A stretch of 64,000 bases of DNA from positions 26,743 to 90,742 of IMG/VR virus record IMGVR_UViG_3300021963_000074; one strand, written 5' to 3'. Positions within the stretch are counted from its first letter, which is position 1, and every line of letters begins with the position of its first letter. The notes below the pieces were generated by a model. The model did no database searches. It was given only the letters and a program-made list of their open reading frames with translations, and had not been told where the DNA came from. Position numbers and translations under genes: made by a program. This stretch comes from a virus. Positions 8,583 to 17,800 of this stretch are shown one piece after another.

Positions 8583-9112
8583 TCTTCTTCCTTTTTACCT
8601 TCTTTTGGTTTATCAAAGGGCCATTTGGCTGTTTCAATAGTGGACGCAAGTTCGGGTCCAAATGGCCACTGAGTGGGTTTTTCTAGCATTGCTATTGCCT
8701 CAGCATCATTAGAACTTTCAACTACTTCCCCAGTGTCTACGTTTTCAATGATTAGGTCACAATCAATAATCATTTCACATTCATCCTGACTCCAACCATG
8801 TTCTTCTAAGTCAAGCCAGCTATTACCTTCTTCAAAGAATTCTTCTAGCCATGCTTGTGTTTCTTCGTCACACTCATCCATGTCGTGTTCTTCCCAACAT
8901 CCGTCACTTGTTTCAACAAGTTCAGCCTCGTATCCACAATTGTAGATATCTACTCCGGATTCAATGTCTGGTGGATTGTCATCGTCTGTATAAACAGTAA
9001 ATTCTCCCCAGCGCCAGCCAGTTTCAATCATTACTCTGTTATCATCTTTTGTAAAGTAATTACGTTCAATGATTGATTTTTTCCATTCAGGTTTAACACT
9101 CCACGTTGCCAT
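8579..9112 (-). CDS. Very acidic conserved phage protein
   Basis: I choose ATG 9112 (MATWSVKPEWKKS), 177 aa, because AGGAGATTAAA precedes it; a frame extension to 9160 lacks one. The protein is dominated by Asp/Glu/Trp (CWEEHDMDECDEETQAWLEEFFEEG) and ends KPKEGKKEEE. Such charge resembles DNA mimics, but a WSVKPEWKKS-type start is also seen in other T4-like phages without a known role. Overlaps the downstream 8304 gene by 4 bp. Confidence 0.55.
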   Translation of the reverse strand: MATWSVKPEWKKSIIERNYFTKDDNRVMIETGWRWGEFTVYTDDDNPPDIESGVDIYNCGYEAELVETSDGCWEEHDMDECDEETQAWLEEFFEEGNSWLDLEEHGWSQDECEMIIDCDLIIENVDTGEVVESSNDAEAIAMLEKPTQWPFGPELASTIETAKWPFDKPKEGKKEEE

Positions 9113-9113
9113 T

Positions 9114-9482
9114 TTAATCTCCTTTGTCTGAAATGTATTCGTCTTGCATAGGTTCGTCACTAACTAGCAGTATATCATTAGAATCAACTCTACGCAACGT
9201 CTTTTTACCCTCTTCATCTTCAATATCAATTCCTCTTGTCCAGCGACCGTGAGCAATACAAATATATTGACCAATTTTCAAATCACCGTCATACTCTGGT
9301 CCAAACTTATAAATCTGTGCCCAACGAGGACGAATGCCAGTACCCTTCATATCATCATTCAACAAAATAATACCACTTGTAGTAATACGCTGGTCAAAAT
9401 GCATATCGGTTACAACAATATAATCCTTAATAGGCTTAAATTGTTCTTTATTAAATTTATGTGCTTCAAATGCTAATTTCAC
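9114..9482 (-). CDS. GroES / gp31-like co-chaperonin
   Basis: 122 aa from a GTG start at 9482 behind GAGGAT. The core PIKDYIVVTDMHFDQRITTSG, an ILLNDD turn, RPRWAQIYKFGPEYDGDLKIGQYICIAHGRWTRGI and a C-terminal NDILLVSDEP strand match the chaperonin-10 beta barrel order. The segment after TTSGIILLNDDMKGTG would be the mobile loop that binds GroEL. In T4, gp31 replaces GroES for folding the capsid protein gp23. With ClpA and DnaJ this makes the third chaperone-type gene in the window. Confidence 0.75.
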   Translation of the reverse strand: MKLAFEAHKFNKEQFKPIKDYIVVTDMHFDQRITTSGIILLNDDMKGTGIRPRWAQIYKFGPEYDGDLKIGQYICIAHGRWTRGIDIEDEEGKKTLRRVDSNDILLVSDEPMQDEYISDKGD

Positions 9483-9781
9483 TTTTTAATATCCTCATCG
9501 TTATCAAATAATTCTTTCTCTTCCGAAGTCAAATCTTCTATTGCACTGGGCTTTGGAATATTCACTGGCTTATTAACAGCATTTGGCTGTCGCTGACCAA
9601 TTGCTTTTTGATAGTTGTTTTTCACACGTTTGGTACTGTCTTTAATAACTTGGTTGTTACTATCAACAATGTCACCACGGGCGTTTACATTCATATTTCC
9701 CACTGCTCTGACTTTTTCATTCTTTGCGGCTAAACGGCTCATATCAACCATTTTGCCCTGTGCTGTTCTATATGCTGGCAT
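9479..9781 (-). CDS. Conserved T4-like small protein (MPAYRTAQGK family)
   Basis: 100 aa, basic N-terminal half and acidic C-terminal tail. MPAYRTAQGKMVDMSRLAAKNE and VRAVGNMNVNARGD are hallmarks of a family I recall from many T4-like aquatic phages. Likely largely disordered; function unknown. Ribosome-binding site TAGGAG before ATG 9781; overlaps the GroES-like gene by 4 bp. Confidence 0.6.
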   Translation of the reverse strand: MPAYRTAQGKMVDMSRLAAKNEKVRAVGNMNVNARGDIVDSNNQVIKDSTKRVKNNYQKAIGQRQPNAVNKPVNIPKPSAIEDLTSEEKELFDNDEDIKK

Positions 9782-9790
9782 AATTTTCTC

Positions 9791-10309
9791 CTATTTTAAA
9801 AATTCATCTATTGATAAATCATAATGTATGCTATTTATTCTGTGGATCCCTATCAAATACAGAACATAACTGCTAACACTACTGCCCCTACCTACTCCCC
9901 AAACAATATTATGTTCACGCATCGTATCCACTAGATACTTGCAGTAACGCAATAGTGGGAACATATCACGTTCTAAAAATAGAATTAATTCACTTCCAGT
10001 TCGTTGTAGTTCTTCATCTGTTTTACACTTATCTAAAACATATTTGGCTATGTCTAACTCTTTGTATTCTTCGGGTACAAACCAGTTATTCTGATTTAGT
10101 GTATCAAATGTTTCAATATCTATATCTAACTCAGAGTATGTGACTAGATTTGGAAACACCATATCTATAGGTGATAGCAAATCTAACTCTGGGTTATTAA
10201 TAGGTGATTCTATGATTGCGTTTTTAACGATTATGGTAGGGTCAGCTAAAAAAATATGACATAGGTCATTTTCATTTAGAATTTGTCTACTGTACTTGTC
10301 AATTCGCAT
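9791..10309 (-). CDS. Split C-family DNA polymerase, N-terminal (GRGSS) half
   Basis: 172 aa from ATG 10309 (an in-frame TTG at 10315 lies in the -10 box). The C-terminal third reads like the DnaE/PolC segment just before the catalytic aspartates: NIVWGVGRGSSVSSYVLYL at about 134-152 and HRINSIHYDLSIDEFLK at 156-172, compared with bacterial GVPVGPGRGSAAGSLVAYA and DIDPIKYDLLFERFLN. It stops exactly where DnaE continues with PDIDIDF; that continuation is in the gene at 52260-52850. There is no PHP domain and no intein-like end. I infer a non-covalent half-polymerase; a degenerate remnant is the alternative. Confidence 0.75.
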   Translation of the reverse strand: MRIDKYSRQILNENDLCHIFLADPTIIVKNAIIESPINNPELDLLSPIDMVFPNLVTYSELDIDIETFDTLNQNNWFVPEEYKELDIAKYVLDKCKTDEELQRTGSELILFLERDMFPLLRYCKYLVDTMREHNIVWGVGRGSSVSSYVLYLIGIHRINSIHYDLSIDEFLK

Positions 10310-10314
10310 ACACA

Positions 10315-10343
10315 ACTATAACACGTTTGTGTGTATGATGCAA
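10315..10343 (-). promoter_or_regulatory. Sigma70-like promoter of the polymerase half, leaderless spacing
   Basis: TTGCAT (10338-10343) and TATAGT (10315-10320) are 17 bp apart. Five bases separate the -10 from ATG 10309, so transcription should start at or within one base of the AUG. No Shine-Dalgarno is visible. Confidence 0.5.
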
Positions 10344-10346
10344 CCT

Positions 10347-10949
10347 CTATTTGTCCGTTTTCTCAAACGAGGCATACAATATTTCGGAAGCGTCAGAGGT
10401 AACTTTCTTGTCTTTCCAATTCAATGATATCTCATCCCAGTTGCTAACTGTTTTGGTTAACTTAACAATTTTCTTTTTGGATTTAATCATCTTGTTGGTT
10501 ATCTTTAAATTATTTTCACGCCACCAACCTTTAGTTCCGAAAGGACCTGTATTTTCTTCAATGCTATGTAAGCAACTTACACCATCACTCATTTTGCTTG
10601 TGATTTGGATATCATGTATTAACAATCTACCCTCAGTAATAGCATTTAACTTTACTAACAACATGATACCAATAATTTGATCGTATGGTTCTTCTGGTAG
10701 AACACATATCTTCAAACCTGCATCATTCAACTGTTCTATTATCTCTGTATTTTGGTCGTGAACAAATACAGCGTTTTCTAATACTACATGAATAAAGTAT
10801 TTTATTCTATCCAATGCTATGTTTTGTTCTTGGATAGATTCGGACTCTACAGTACAATTGATATCAATATCATAAATGTTCATGTAAAATTCATTTTCAT
10901 AATACATACCAGATACAAACTGGAAATCTTTTTGAATTCTAGCGGTCAT
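10347..10949 (-). CDS. Phage hypothetical protein, 200 aa
   Basis: I do not recognise this gene. It is a soluble mixed alpha/beta protein with DIDINCTVESESIQEQNIALDR near the start and a Lys/Trp-rich C-terminal third (GWWRENNLKITNKMIKSKKK). The start ATG overlaps the TGA of the upstream 78-aa gene (ATGA). It sits just upstream of the polymerase half, so a replication link is possible but unproven. Confidence 0.55.
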   Translation of the reverse strand: MTARIQKDFQFVSGMYYENEFYMNIYDIDINCTVESESIQEQNIALDRIKYFIHVVLENAVFVHDQNTEIIEQLNDAGLKICVLPEEPYDQIIGIMLLVKLNAITEGRLLIHDIQITSKMSDGVSCLHSIEENTGPFGTKGWWRENNLKITNKMIKSKKKIVKLTKTVSNWDEISLNWKDKKVTSDASEILYASFEKTDK

Positions 10950-11182
10950 TTATTGTCTTTGCTAATATTAATTTTGTTTCCTAAATTTTGCTTCTTATAG
11001 ACTTCATCTATACGTTTGCTATATTCTACTTTATAGCTTTCTAAAACCATAAGCATTTGCTGAATCATAGGTCCGTTCTGAGACCTATATACAAAATTTA
11101 GTTTTTTTGTTAAATCCTGAATGGTATTTTGCAATTCTTCAATTGTCTTACCACCTAGATCGTTAATGAAAGGATGTTGCAT
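10946..11182 (-). CDS. Conserved helical small protein, 78 aa
   Basis: MQHPFINDLGGKTIEELQNT followed by a long helix (ending KQNLGNKINISKDNK), predicted coiled coil. Proteins starting MQHPFINDL are frequent in T4-like aquatic phages; the role is unknown. There is no Shine-Dalgarno. ATG 11182 lies 5 nt after TATAAATA, so a late transcript would be leaderless. Translationally coupled to the 10347 gene. Confidence 0.6.
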   Translation of the reverse strand: MQHPFINDLGGKTIEELQNTIQDLTKKLNFVYRSQNGPMIQQMLMVLESYKVEYSKRIDEVYKKQNLGNKINISKDNK

Positions 11183-11203
11183 TCACATATTTATATGTGA
11201 ATG
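11180..11203 (-). promoter_or_regulatory. Late promoter at the centre of a perfect inverted repeat
   Basis: CATTCACATA / TATGTGAATG (11180-11189 and 11194-11203) flank a 4-nt loop. The late motif TATAAATA is the centre of the palindrome (core at 11188-11194). The start codon of the 78-aa gene (11180-11182) ends one arm. Predicted +1 coincides with the AUG. Confidence 0.7.
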
Positions 11204-11215
11204 TATTGATGGAAA

Positions 11216-12016
11216 TTAAACTGCGGTTAGTGCCACTTTGCCCCAAATAGTAGAAGAACCATTATATGTACCTACGCACACATATAGATACGAACCGTCT
11301 GTGCAAATTTGACCAGGCCCATCTCCGGGTAATCCCAAACTTGTAGGTGCTCTAACTGGAATCTGACTTCCTTTTTGATTTCTATTTGTGGGTTGAACAT
11401 CTAATGTTGTTCCACAATCTAGGGTAGAGAAGTTATATGTTAACTTAGTTACTCCATTTGGTATTGAAACTACGTTAGTATATGTGGTACTAGGAGTCAC
11501 TGTACCATTTGAATAATAGTTTTCTAATAATCTAGCACTTGGTAACATACCAGCACTGACATTCCCACCTACATTTACAGTTGAACTAGGGAATGTAATA
11601 TACGCACTACTGTTAGCCACAGTTAACATCAATTGAACATTACTTTGTGTACCTGATGGGGCCCAACCACCAAATGAGATTGCTGTATTCTGCGTGATAG
11701 TTCCATACTGAACGTCGCCTTTACTCACATCAATAGTAACGGTACTCGGTAAATTACTTCCTAAGTTATAAGTTTTAGCACGGAAACCTTGAACGGCAGC
11801 ATTACTTATCAAAGTATTTGCCATATCATTATTCAATGTAGAATTTGTAAGTGCAGACTTTACAACTGCTTTAGATTGTAGGTCAGTTAACTCAGTACCA
11901 GCAGTATCTAGATTAGTTTTGATGCTGGTAAAATTATCTCTAAAACCCTGTGTGCTGTTGTTGACACCAGGTACTGGATAGGTAGTGTCAATTGAATTGG
12001 TGTTTATGTTGCTCAT
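11216..12016 (-). CDS. Virion structural / fibre-associated protein, 266 aa
   Basis: N-terminal STQGFRDNFTSIKTNLDTAGTELTDLQ is a helix of the kind also found at the start of the long fibre at 14846-19282 (AAFQKIQNNFSDLYN). The rest is Thr/Ser/Asn-rich beta structure and a C-terminal DGSYLYVCVGTYNGSSTIWGKV motif, common at the tip of phage structural proteins. It has its own late promoter (12034-12040) and a GGAA ribosome-binding site. Probably a tail-fibre or baseplate decoration. Confidence 0.65.
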   Translation of the reverse strand: MSNINTNSIDTTYPVPGVNNSTQGFRDNFTSIKTNLDTAGTELTDLQSKAVVKSALTNSTLNNDMANTLISNAAVQGFRAKTYNLGSNLPSTVTIDVSKGDVQYGTITQNTAISFGGWAPSGTQSNVQLMLTVANSSAYITFPSSTVNVGGNVSAGMLPSARLLENYYSNGTVTPSTTYTNVVSIPNGVTKLTYNFSTLDCGTTLDVQPTNRNQKGSQIPVRAPTSLGLPGDGPGQICTDGSYLYVCVGTYNGSSTIWGKVALTAV

Positions 12017-12033
12017 TTTGTTATTCCGTTATG

Positions 12034-12040
12034 TATTTAT
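12034..12040 (-). promoter_or_regulatory. Late promoter motif
   Basis: ATAAATA 18 bp upstream of ATG 12016, followed by a GGAA ribosome-binding site; a leadered late gene, without the inverted repeat seen elsewhere. Confidence 0.65.
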
Positions 12041-14208
12041 TACTCTATATTCTTAGGTAAAATAGTTTTTCTAGGAAATAGTACAGGAATGTCGTATACA
12101 TTCATTGGATCTGGTGTAGGATAACCTCCTGGAAATTCATTCCAATTCGGCTTAACTAATTTAACATTATAGTTAAAGGATGCGCTCTTGTCTATTATAA
12201 ATCTATCAACAGAGAAATCAATTTCATTTAGTCTATGAGTCCAATAATTATCTATTACATATTTTATCATTTCGCTTTTACCAGGTAAAGTATATGCTAT
12301 TACCCATGCTTGAACAAATCCTAAAGTATTCCCATCTGCCTGCTGTGAAGTCATCCATCTTGGTAATAAACCTTGATCGTCAGTATATTCTAAGTGATTG
12401 GTTAGTTCTACTCGCATGTTTGTTAAACTAGCCGGATATAAATCTCTGATATATCCCGGACTATAACTAGTATAAATGCTTTCATCAGTAGTATATTTGT
12501 TATCATTGGAAACGTAATACGGGCCTTGATCCATACTTATTTTTCTAGGCCACTGTATTTTAATAGGGATACTTACCCCTTCTGGGTTAATTAAGTCATC
12601 TATGATAGACGAATAAACTACTTCATATATAATTTCATTATTGCTATCCCTTGCTATAGCAGTTTTAATTTCACCTAATACTAATTTTCTGTTATAGTGA
12701 TTTTTTTGTATAGCATTAATATAATGTGATAGGTCAGTAGAATCTACACCGTATATATGTACATATTTTACTTCTGATGCTTTTCCAAAATAAGCATCAT
12801 CAGGTCTATATAAGAAATTAGTAGGTATTAATTGTTCATTGGTTAATAACGAATTTATAATTTGTCGTCCAGCTACATTTGGTGTAGCTTTTAGATATAT
12901 GTTATCTGTTGGGTTAGCAAATTTTTGATATACTGTTAATGTAAATTCTCTAGTAGACTGTACTACTGGAAACTGAGGATTATATGCCTGCACAGTAAAG
13001 GTGTATGTTGTCGAATCACCTTGCGATAATAAGGCACCTGTTGGTTGATAAGGTACTCTACCAGTTATTTGACCATTTTCTAATAAAGTTAGATTTGGTG
13101 GTAAACTTCCTGCCCTAAGGATATAACTTACATTTCTAACAGAAGTTGCTTCTAAGTATAGTTCGCTTATTGAACCATTATTTATAATACCTAAATCACT
13201 TGAAGTAGTCCAAACAATATCTTGTTCAATGTGGTTGGTTACTATCATTGTATAGGTTTCAAAACTGCTTCGTATACTAGGTATATCTTTTTTACATACT
13301 GCTATATCAAAGGTGTACTTACTTATAGAATTATTTGGTAGAATGGGTGTACCAGTTATCCAACCAGTATTCAAATCTCCAGTAAGTCCCGGAGGCAATA
13401 CACCATACAAATACGTTAATGTATTTTTATCAAAATCATGACCTAATATCTTAAATGAAAAATATTCATTTGCTCTTACTGTAGGTATTTTATTATCTTC
13501 CGGTAAGTAATATGTATAGTACGGATCATTAACATCTAATGGTAGTTGCAACGGAGTATTATTCAATATAACAGGCACTCTAGTGTTTGGTGGTCTATTG
13601 ATATTTTGATTTCTAACTACAATACTAAATGATTTGCTATCATTGCCTGCTTGACTAATTAATTGAACAGAAAAATTATAAGTCTCTGTAGTTGGGAAAC
13701 CTAAAGCTGTTAGGGGTGGAGTAGGATAACCTTGAATTAATCCTGCATTGCTCATATATAGACCAGGTGGCAGATTGCCAGATGATATTACTATCCCATA
13801 CTCATTTGTTGCAACAGGATTGTATACCTGTATTTGATAATTTACATACACACTATCAAGGGTATTCAATAATTGTCCATTTGGAGTAGTGATGTGTACT
13901 CCTTGTAAACCATACACTCTAATAGAAAATGTTCTATCACGTATATTACCAAAATTGTCAGTAGCACGAACAGTAAATGTATAAGTTGTTTCTACAATAA
14001 CATCTAATGGTTTGCCAGTAATATAGCCAGTATTATTTAACGTTACTAGATTTGATGTTATGCCAGGTGGCAATGTTCCATTAAGAAGCGTGTAAGTTAC
14101 TGATATACTAGGGGACACGGGTTGTGCAACTAACTGAACCCCTAAATCAAAACCTGCAGGGAATACGCCTAAATCTCCTGCAGGGGTAATCCATACTGGT
14201 TGTGCCAT
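12040..14208 (-). CDS. Virion protein with repeated Ig-like (He_PIG) domains
   Basis: 722 aa. At least four copies of an Ig-like repeat are visible in the first 450 residues, each with a pattern GxLPPGL...G.ITG.P....TTYTFTV.A.D (for example LPPGITSNL, GNLPPGLYM, GVLPPGLTG, GSLPPNLTL). This is the putative Ig family PF05345, common in adhesins and phage tail proteins. The C-terminal 270 residues are a separate globular part (IDDLINPEGVSIPIKIQWPRK). Starts MAQPVWITPAGDLG. Likely a tail or baseplate adhesion protein; host contact is inferred. Confidence 0.75.
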   Translation of the reverse strand: MAQPVWITPAGDLGVFPAGFDLGVQLVAQPVSPSISVTYTLLNGTLPPGITSNLVTLNNTGYITGKPLDVIVETTYTFTVRATDNFGNIRDRTFSIRVYGLQGVHITTPNGQLLNTLDSVYVNYQIQVYNPVATNEYGIVISSGNLPPGLYMSNAGLIQGYPTPPLTALGFPTTETYNFSVQLISQAGNDSKSFSIVVRNQNINRPPNTRVPVILNNTPLQLPLDVNDPYYTYYLPEDNKIPTVRANEYFSFKILGHDFDKNTLTYLYGVLPPGLTGDLNTGWITGTPILPNNSISKYTFDIAVCKKDIPSIRSSFETYTMIVTNHIEQDIVWTTSSDLGIINNGSISELYLEATSVRNVSYILRAGSLPPNLTLLENGQITGRVPYQPTGALLSQGDSTTYTFTVQAYNPQFPVVQSTREFTLTVYQKFANPTDNIYLKATPNVAGRQIINSLLTNEQLIPTNFLYRPDDAYFGKASEVKYVHIYGVDSTDLSHYINAIQKNHYNRKLVLGEIKTAIARDSNNEIIYEVVYSSIIDDLINPEGVSIPIKIQWPRKISMDQGPYYVSNDNKYTTDESIYTSYSPGYIRDLYPASLTNMRVELTNHLEYTDDQGLLPRWMTSQQADGNTLGFVQAWVIAYTLPGKSEMIKYVIDNYWTHRLNEIDFSVDRFIIDKSASFNYNVKLVKPNWNEFPGGYPTPDPMNVYDIPVLFPRKTILPKNIE

Positions 14209-14209
14209 A

Positions 14210-14836
14210 TTATCCGTGATGTTCTAATAAATCTAGTGCTAAGTGATAGTGATGTTTTCTATCTTCTAATCCAATAGTACCACCATTAATACGTTTGGTT
14301 AATGTTACAAAATCGTCCTTATCACAATATTGATTTAGATTATTATTATCCCAGAACCAACCAGCAGAACTAACTGCACCTGCCGGTGTTTCTAAATATG
14401 CAACAGTTTCTTCTATACTGATTCCCAAATCTTCTGCAAACTTTGTATAGTTAGCACGACCAGTCAATTGAATCAACCCACGACCACAGAATCTATATCC
14501 ATCGCCGCTAGCTTCATCACCGTTAGCCATACGATTTGCGTATACACGATTAGCAATCTTTTCTGGTTTGCGTTCATATTGTTTTGCTAAATCTTCTGTA
14601 GGGAAATACTTTTTAAAAGTCCCCATCAATCCTTTAGCACTGTAGTTTAGATTCTCTTTAACAAAGTTAAAGCCACCACTTTCATGTGCAGTTTGTGCTA
14701 CAAATGCTGCCGCACGATGCATGTTTACATACATATCGTAATATTCAGCTACTTCGTGTAAAGGTCCTGCATATAATTGCAATACGTTTACCTTTGTTTT
14801 TGGGCATAATTTTTGTAATAATTCTAATGTTATCAT
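14210..14836 (-). CDS. GH19 (chitinase-fold) endolysin
   Basis: 208 aa single-domain glycoside hydrolase family 19. FVAQTAHESGGF places the catalytic Glu at residue 52, with ENLNYSA (Glu 61) following. YRFCGRGLIQLTGRANY and GAVSSAGWFW are family hallmarks, and KRINGG is the conserved C-terminal motif. It should cleave peptidoglycan for lysis. There is no signal peptide, so it needs a holin; the candidate is at 4347-4982. It is set among fibre genes, so a virion-associated role is a weaker alternative. Ribosome-binding site AAGGAAA. Confidence 0.9.
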   Translation of the reverse strand: MITLELLQKLCPKTKVNVLQLYAGPLHEVAEYYDMYVNMHRAAAFVAQTAHESGGFNFVKENLNYSAKGLMGTFKKYFPTEDLAKQYERKPEKIANRVYANRMANGDEASGDGYRFCGRGLIQLTGRANYTKFAEDLGISIEETVAYLETPAGAVSSAGWFWDNNNLNQYCDKDDFVTLTKRINGGTIGLEDRKHHYHLALDLLEHHG

Positions 14837-14845
14837 TGTATTTCC

Positions 14846-17800
14846 TTATCCATAAACTCCAACCATTGTGTACCATTGTGAGGTAGTGGCTGCTACTATC
14901 ATTAATCTTGCTCCTGCCCCTAATGGGAAAGATATATTGGTTGTTAAACCATCAATCTGTGATCCGTTTGCCGGAAACACTTTAAGAGTAGATGCTGTCG
15001 TATTAATAATAATAACTTGTTGACCAACTGTAGCTCCTGGCAATCTTACAGAATCATTAACTCCAGGATTAACAGTGCCTATAACATTGATTGATTTAGT
15101 TAATGCAGTAGCTCCTGCAAGTGTAGTTCCTGAAGCTGAAATTCCTGATTGAACACTAACTAATACTTTGCTAAATGTAGCATCTTGATCTGTTGCAGTT
15201 AATGCTCCAGATAATGTCAATCCAGTTAGTGTACCCGTACTTGTAATATTTGGTTGTGCAGCACTTGTTACTGTTGTTGAAATTAGTGCATTGGCTACTT
15301 GACCAACAATACTACCTGCTTGTAAGTTGGTTATACTAGCACCATTTCCACTAAACAATGTTGCAGTAAATGTGTTGCCACTAACATTACCAGTAGCACC
15401 TGCATTGATATCACCTGTAGTATTAATTGAACCTATGTTTGCAACACCTTGCAATATCATTTGTGTGCCAGATGTTCTTGCAAACCCACCTAGAGTTACT
15501 ACACCACTGGTGCTATTGTTATATGTAACGTGCGTAGTATTTGAACTAGCGACTGTTACTGTCCCATTAAACCCAGCTGGTGCTAAACCACTAACAATAA
15601 TAGTTGTTCCAGTTGGGAACGGTGGGATAGTTTGTGTCGTAGAGAAAGCTAAAGTTGCAACTGATCCATTACCACTAGAACCCGATGCTTGAATCTGTAC
15701 ATTATAACCAATATTTACAGCACCTGCTGTGGTTATACCTGCATTTGCTGTAACTCTATCCATTGATGCGTTACCACTAACTGATAGATAACCACGTGAT
15801 ATTAAATTACCACCGGAACTATCACCAGTGACGTTAGCAGAAGTAAGATTTGCATTTCCTATATTTGCGTTTGCGCCATTCAAGTTTAAGAAACCACTGC
15901 TACTCATTGTAATAAAGTTAGCAGTAGCCACATTTGATTGAAAACTTGCAGCCTCAAGATTTATTATACTAGCATTACCTCTAATATTTAAAGATGTTCC
16001 ACCTGTACGAATACGACCTAACGCACCAGAAGCACCTGAGGTAGTATCACTATATTTTACAAATCCTACGTTAGCTTCTGTTACTACGAATTCTCCATTG
16101 TACGCAGTTGTTGCTACACCACTAATGATTACGTTGCTTCCTACTGGGAAAGGAGGGAAACTCTGTGCAGAATAATTTGCAGTTACAACTGATCCAGTAC
16201 CAGCGATTGCAGTAAGACTTAAATTTGCACCTACAGTTAATGATGAACCAATAGTAGCATTCTGATTAATAGTTATTGTACCACTAGCAGATATATTTCC
16301 ACCTGCAGAAATATTTGTATTAGCAGTTAGATTACCTGCCGTAGTAGTACCAGTAACACTTAGAGTACTTTGTATTTCCATGCTCTGTGCATTTGCAATA
16401 CCATTAATCAACATTGCATTACTGTTTAATGTTCCAAAGTTAGCCGTAGCTGATTGAGCATTTAATGTTGCCCCTAGTACTTCAAGGCTAGACATAGTTG
16501 CATTACCTTGAACACGCAGTCCTAATCCACCTGTTATTATTCTTGCTGACGCTACACCACCAGTACCTGATGTACTACTTGTAAATGTAACCGCAGTGAG
16601 ATTTCCAGATACAGCAGTATATGTTCCGTTATAACCAGTTGTAGTTGTTACACCTGATATTACTACTGTCCCGCCAGCTGGGAAAGGTATAGTACTTTGA
16701 GAAGTAAATGTAACTGTTACTAGATTTGTTGGTCCACCTGTACCACTGATTGCTGATATTGCTAAATTTGCACCAACGTTAACGCTAGATGCAATACTTG
16801 CAGTATTTTGAATGACTAAAGAATTATTTGATACAATGTTTCCTATTGTAGCATTGCCTACTACTGTCAAGAATTGACCAATATTAGCATTTGCACTGGT
16901 CATATTTCCGATAACATTTAGTAGTTGTGATTCCATTCTGGTTGCACCAGTTAGTTCACCATTCAATGCAATAGCTGTAGTTTCTACTGAATTCAAATTA
17001 GCTACAGAGTTTACTCTTAATGTGCCGCCAGTTTCTAAATTGCCAGCTGTAACTTTGCCTGTAGCAGATATTAAACCCACTGATGTAATATTACCTAATG
17101 AAGTATTGCCGGCAGACAATGTGCCGGCAGTCGATAATGCGGCTGCACTTAATATATTTGCTGTTATATTTCCTGTAGTTGTCTCACCTAGTGTAGTAGT
17201 GCCGGCATTTAGTGCACCGCTTGTAGATAACCCAAGCGCACTAAAGTAATTTGCTGTTACATTACCTGTAGTAGTATCACCTAATGTAGTGGTACCCGCA
17301 GTCAATGTACCACTAGTAGATAGATTACCACCAGTTAAAGTACCAGTCGCACTTAATATATTTGCAGTTAATGTCCCTGAAACAAATGCATTTAATGTAT
17401 CAACATTACCAGTTGTAGTAATATTTGCACCAGACACGTTTCCGGTTGCAGATATATATGATCCTGCAGTAATAAATGTACTTGCAGCCATACTAGCACT
17501 TGTTGCTAATGTTGCGGCTGAAACAAATCCGCTAGTAGTTAAATTGCCTACGTTAGCATTACCGTCTACTCGTAATACACCACTAGCAACTAAGTTTGCA
17601 CCTTCAACGTTACCTGATACACTTACTATGGTACCATCAACCCTAGTAGTGGTTATATTTCCTACACTTGCATTACCAATTACGGTTAAGAATCCGTTTG
17701 TTACTATGTTGCCACCACCTCGTACTCTGCCTAATGTTACAACTGATGTAGTAATTGCACTAGTAACTGCTGCCGTAGATGTGGTACCTGCAAGAACTGT

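Noticed and set aside
8579-9112. DNA-mimic anti-restriction protein (Ocr-like)
   Set aside because: High Asp/Glu content alone is weak evidence, and the WSVKPEWKKS start resembles a widely conserved T4-like protein.
9791-10309. Trans-splicing intein joining the two polymerase halves, as in cyanobacterial DnaE
   Set aside because: The first half ends directly at DEFLK with no intein N-terminal segment, and the second starts at MKFNSDIDIDF with no C-terminal intein HN motif.
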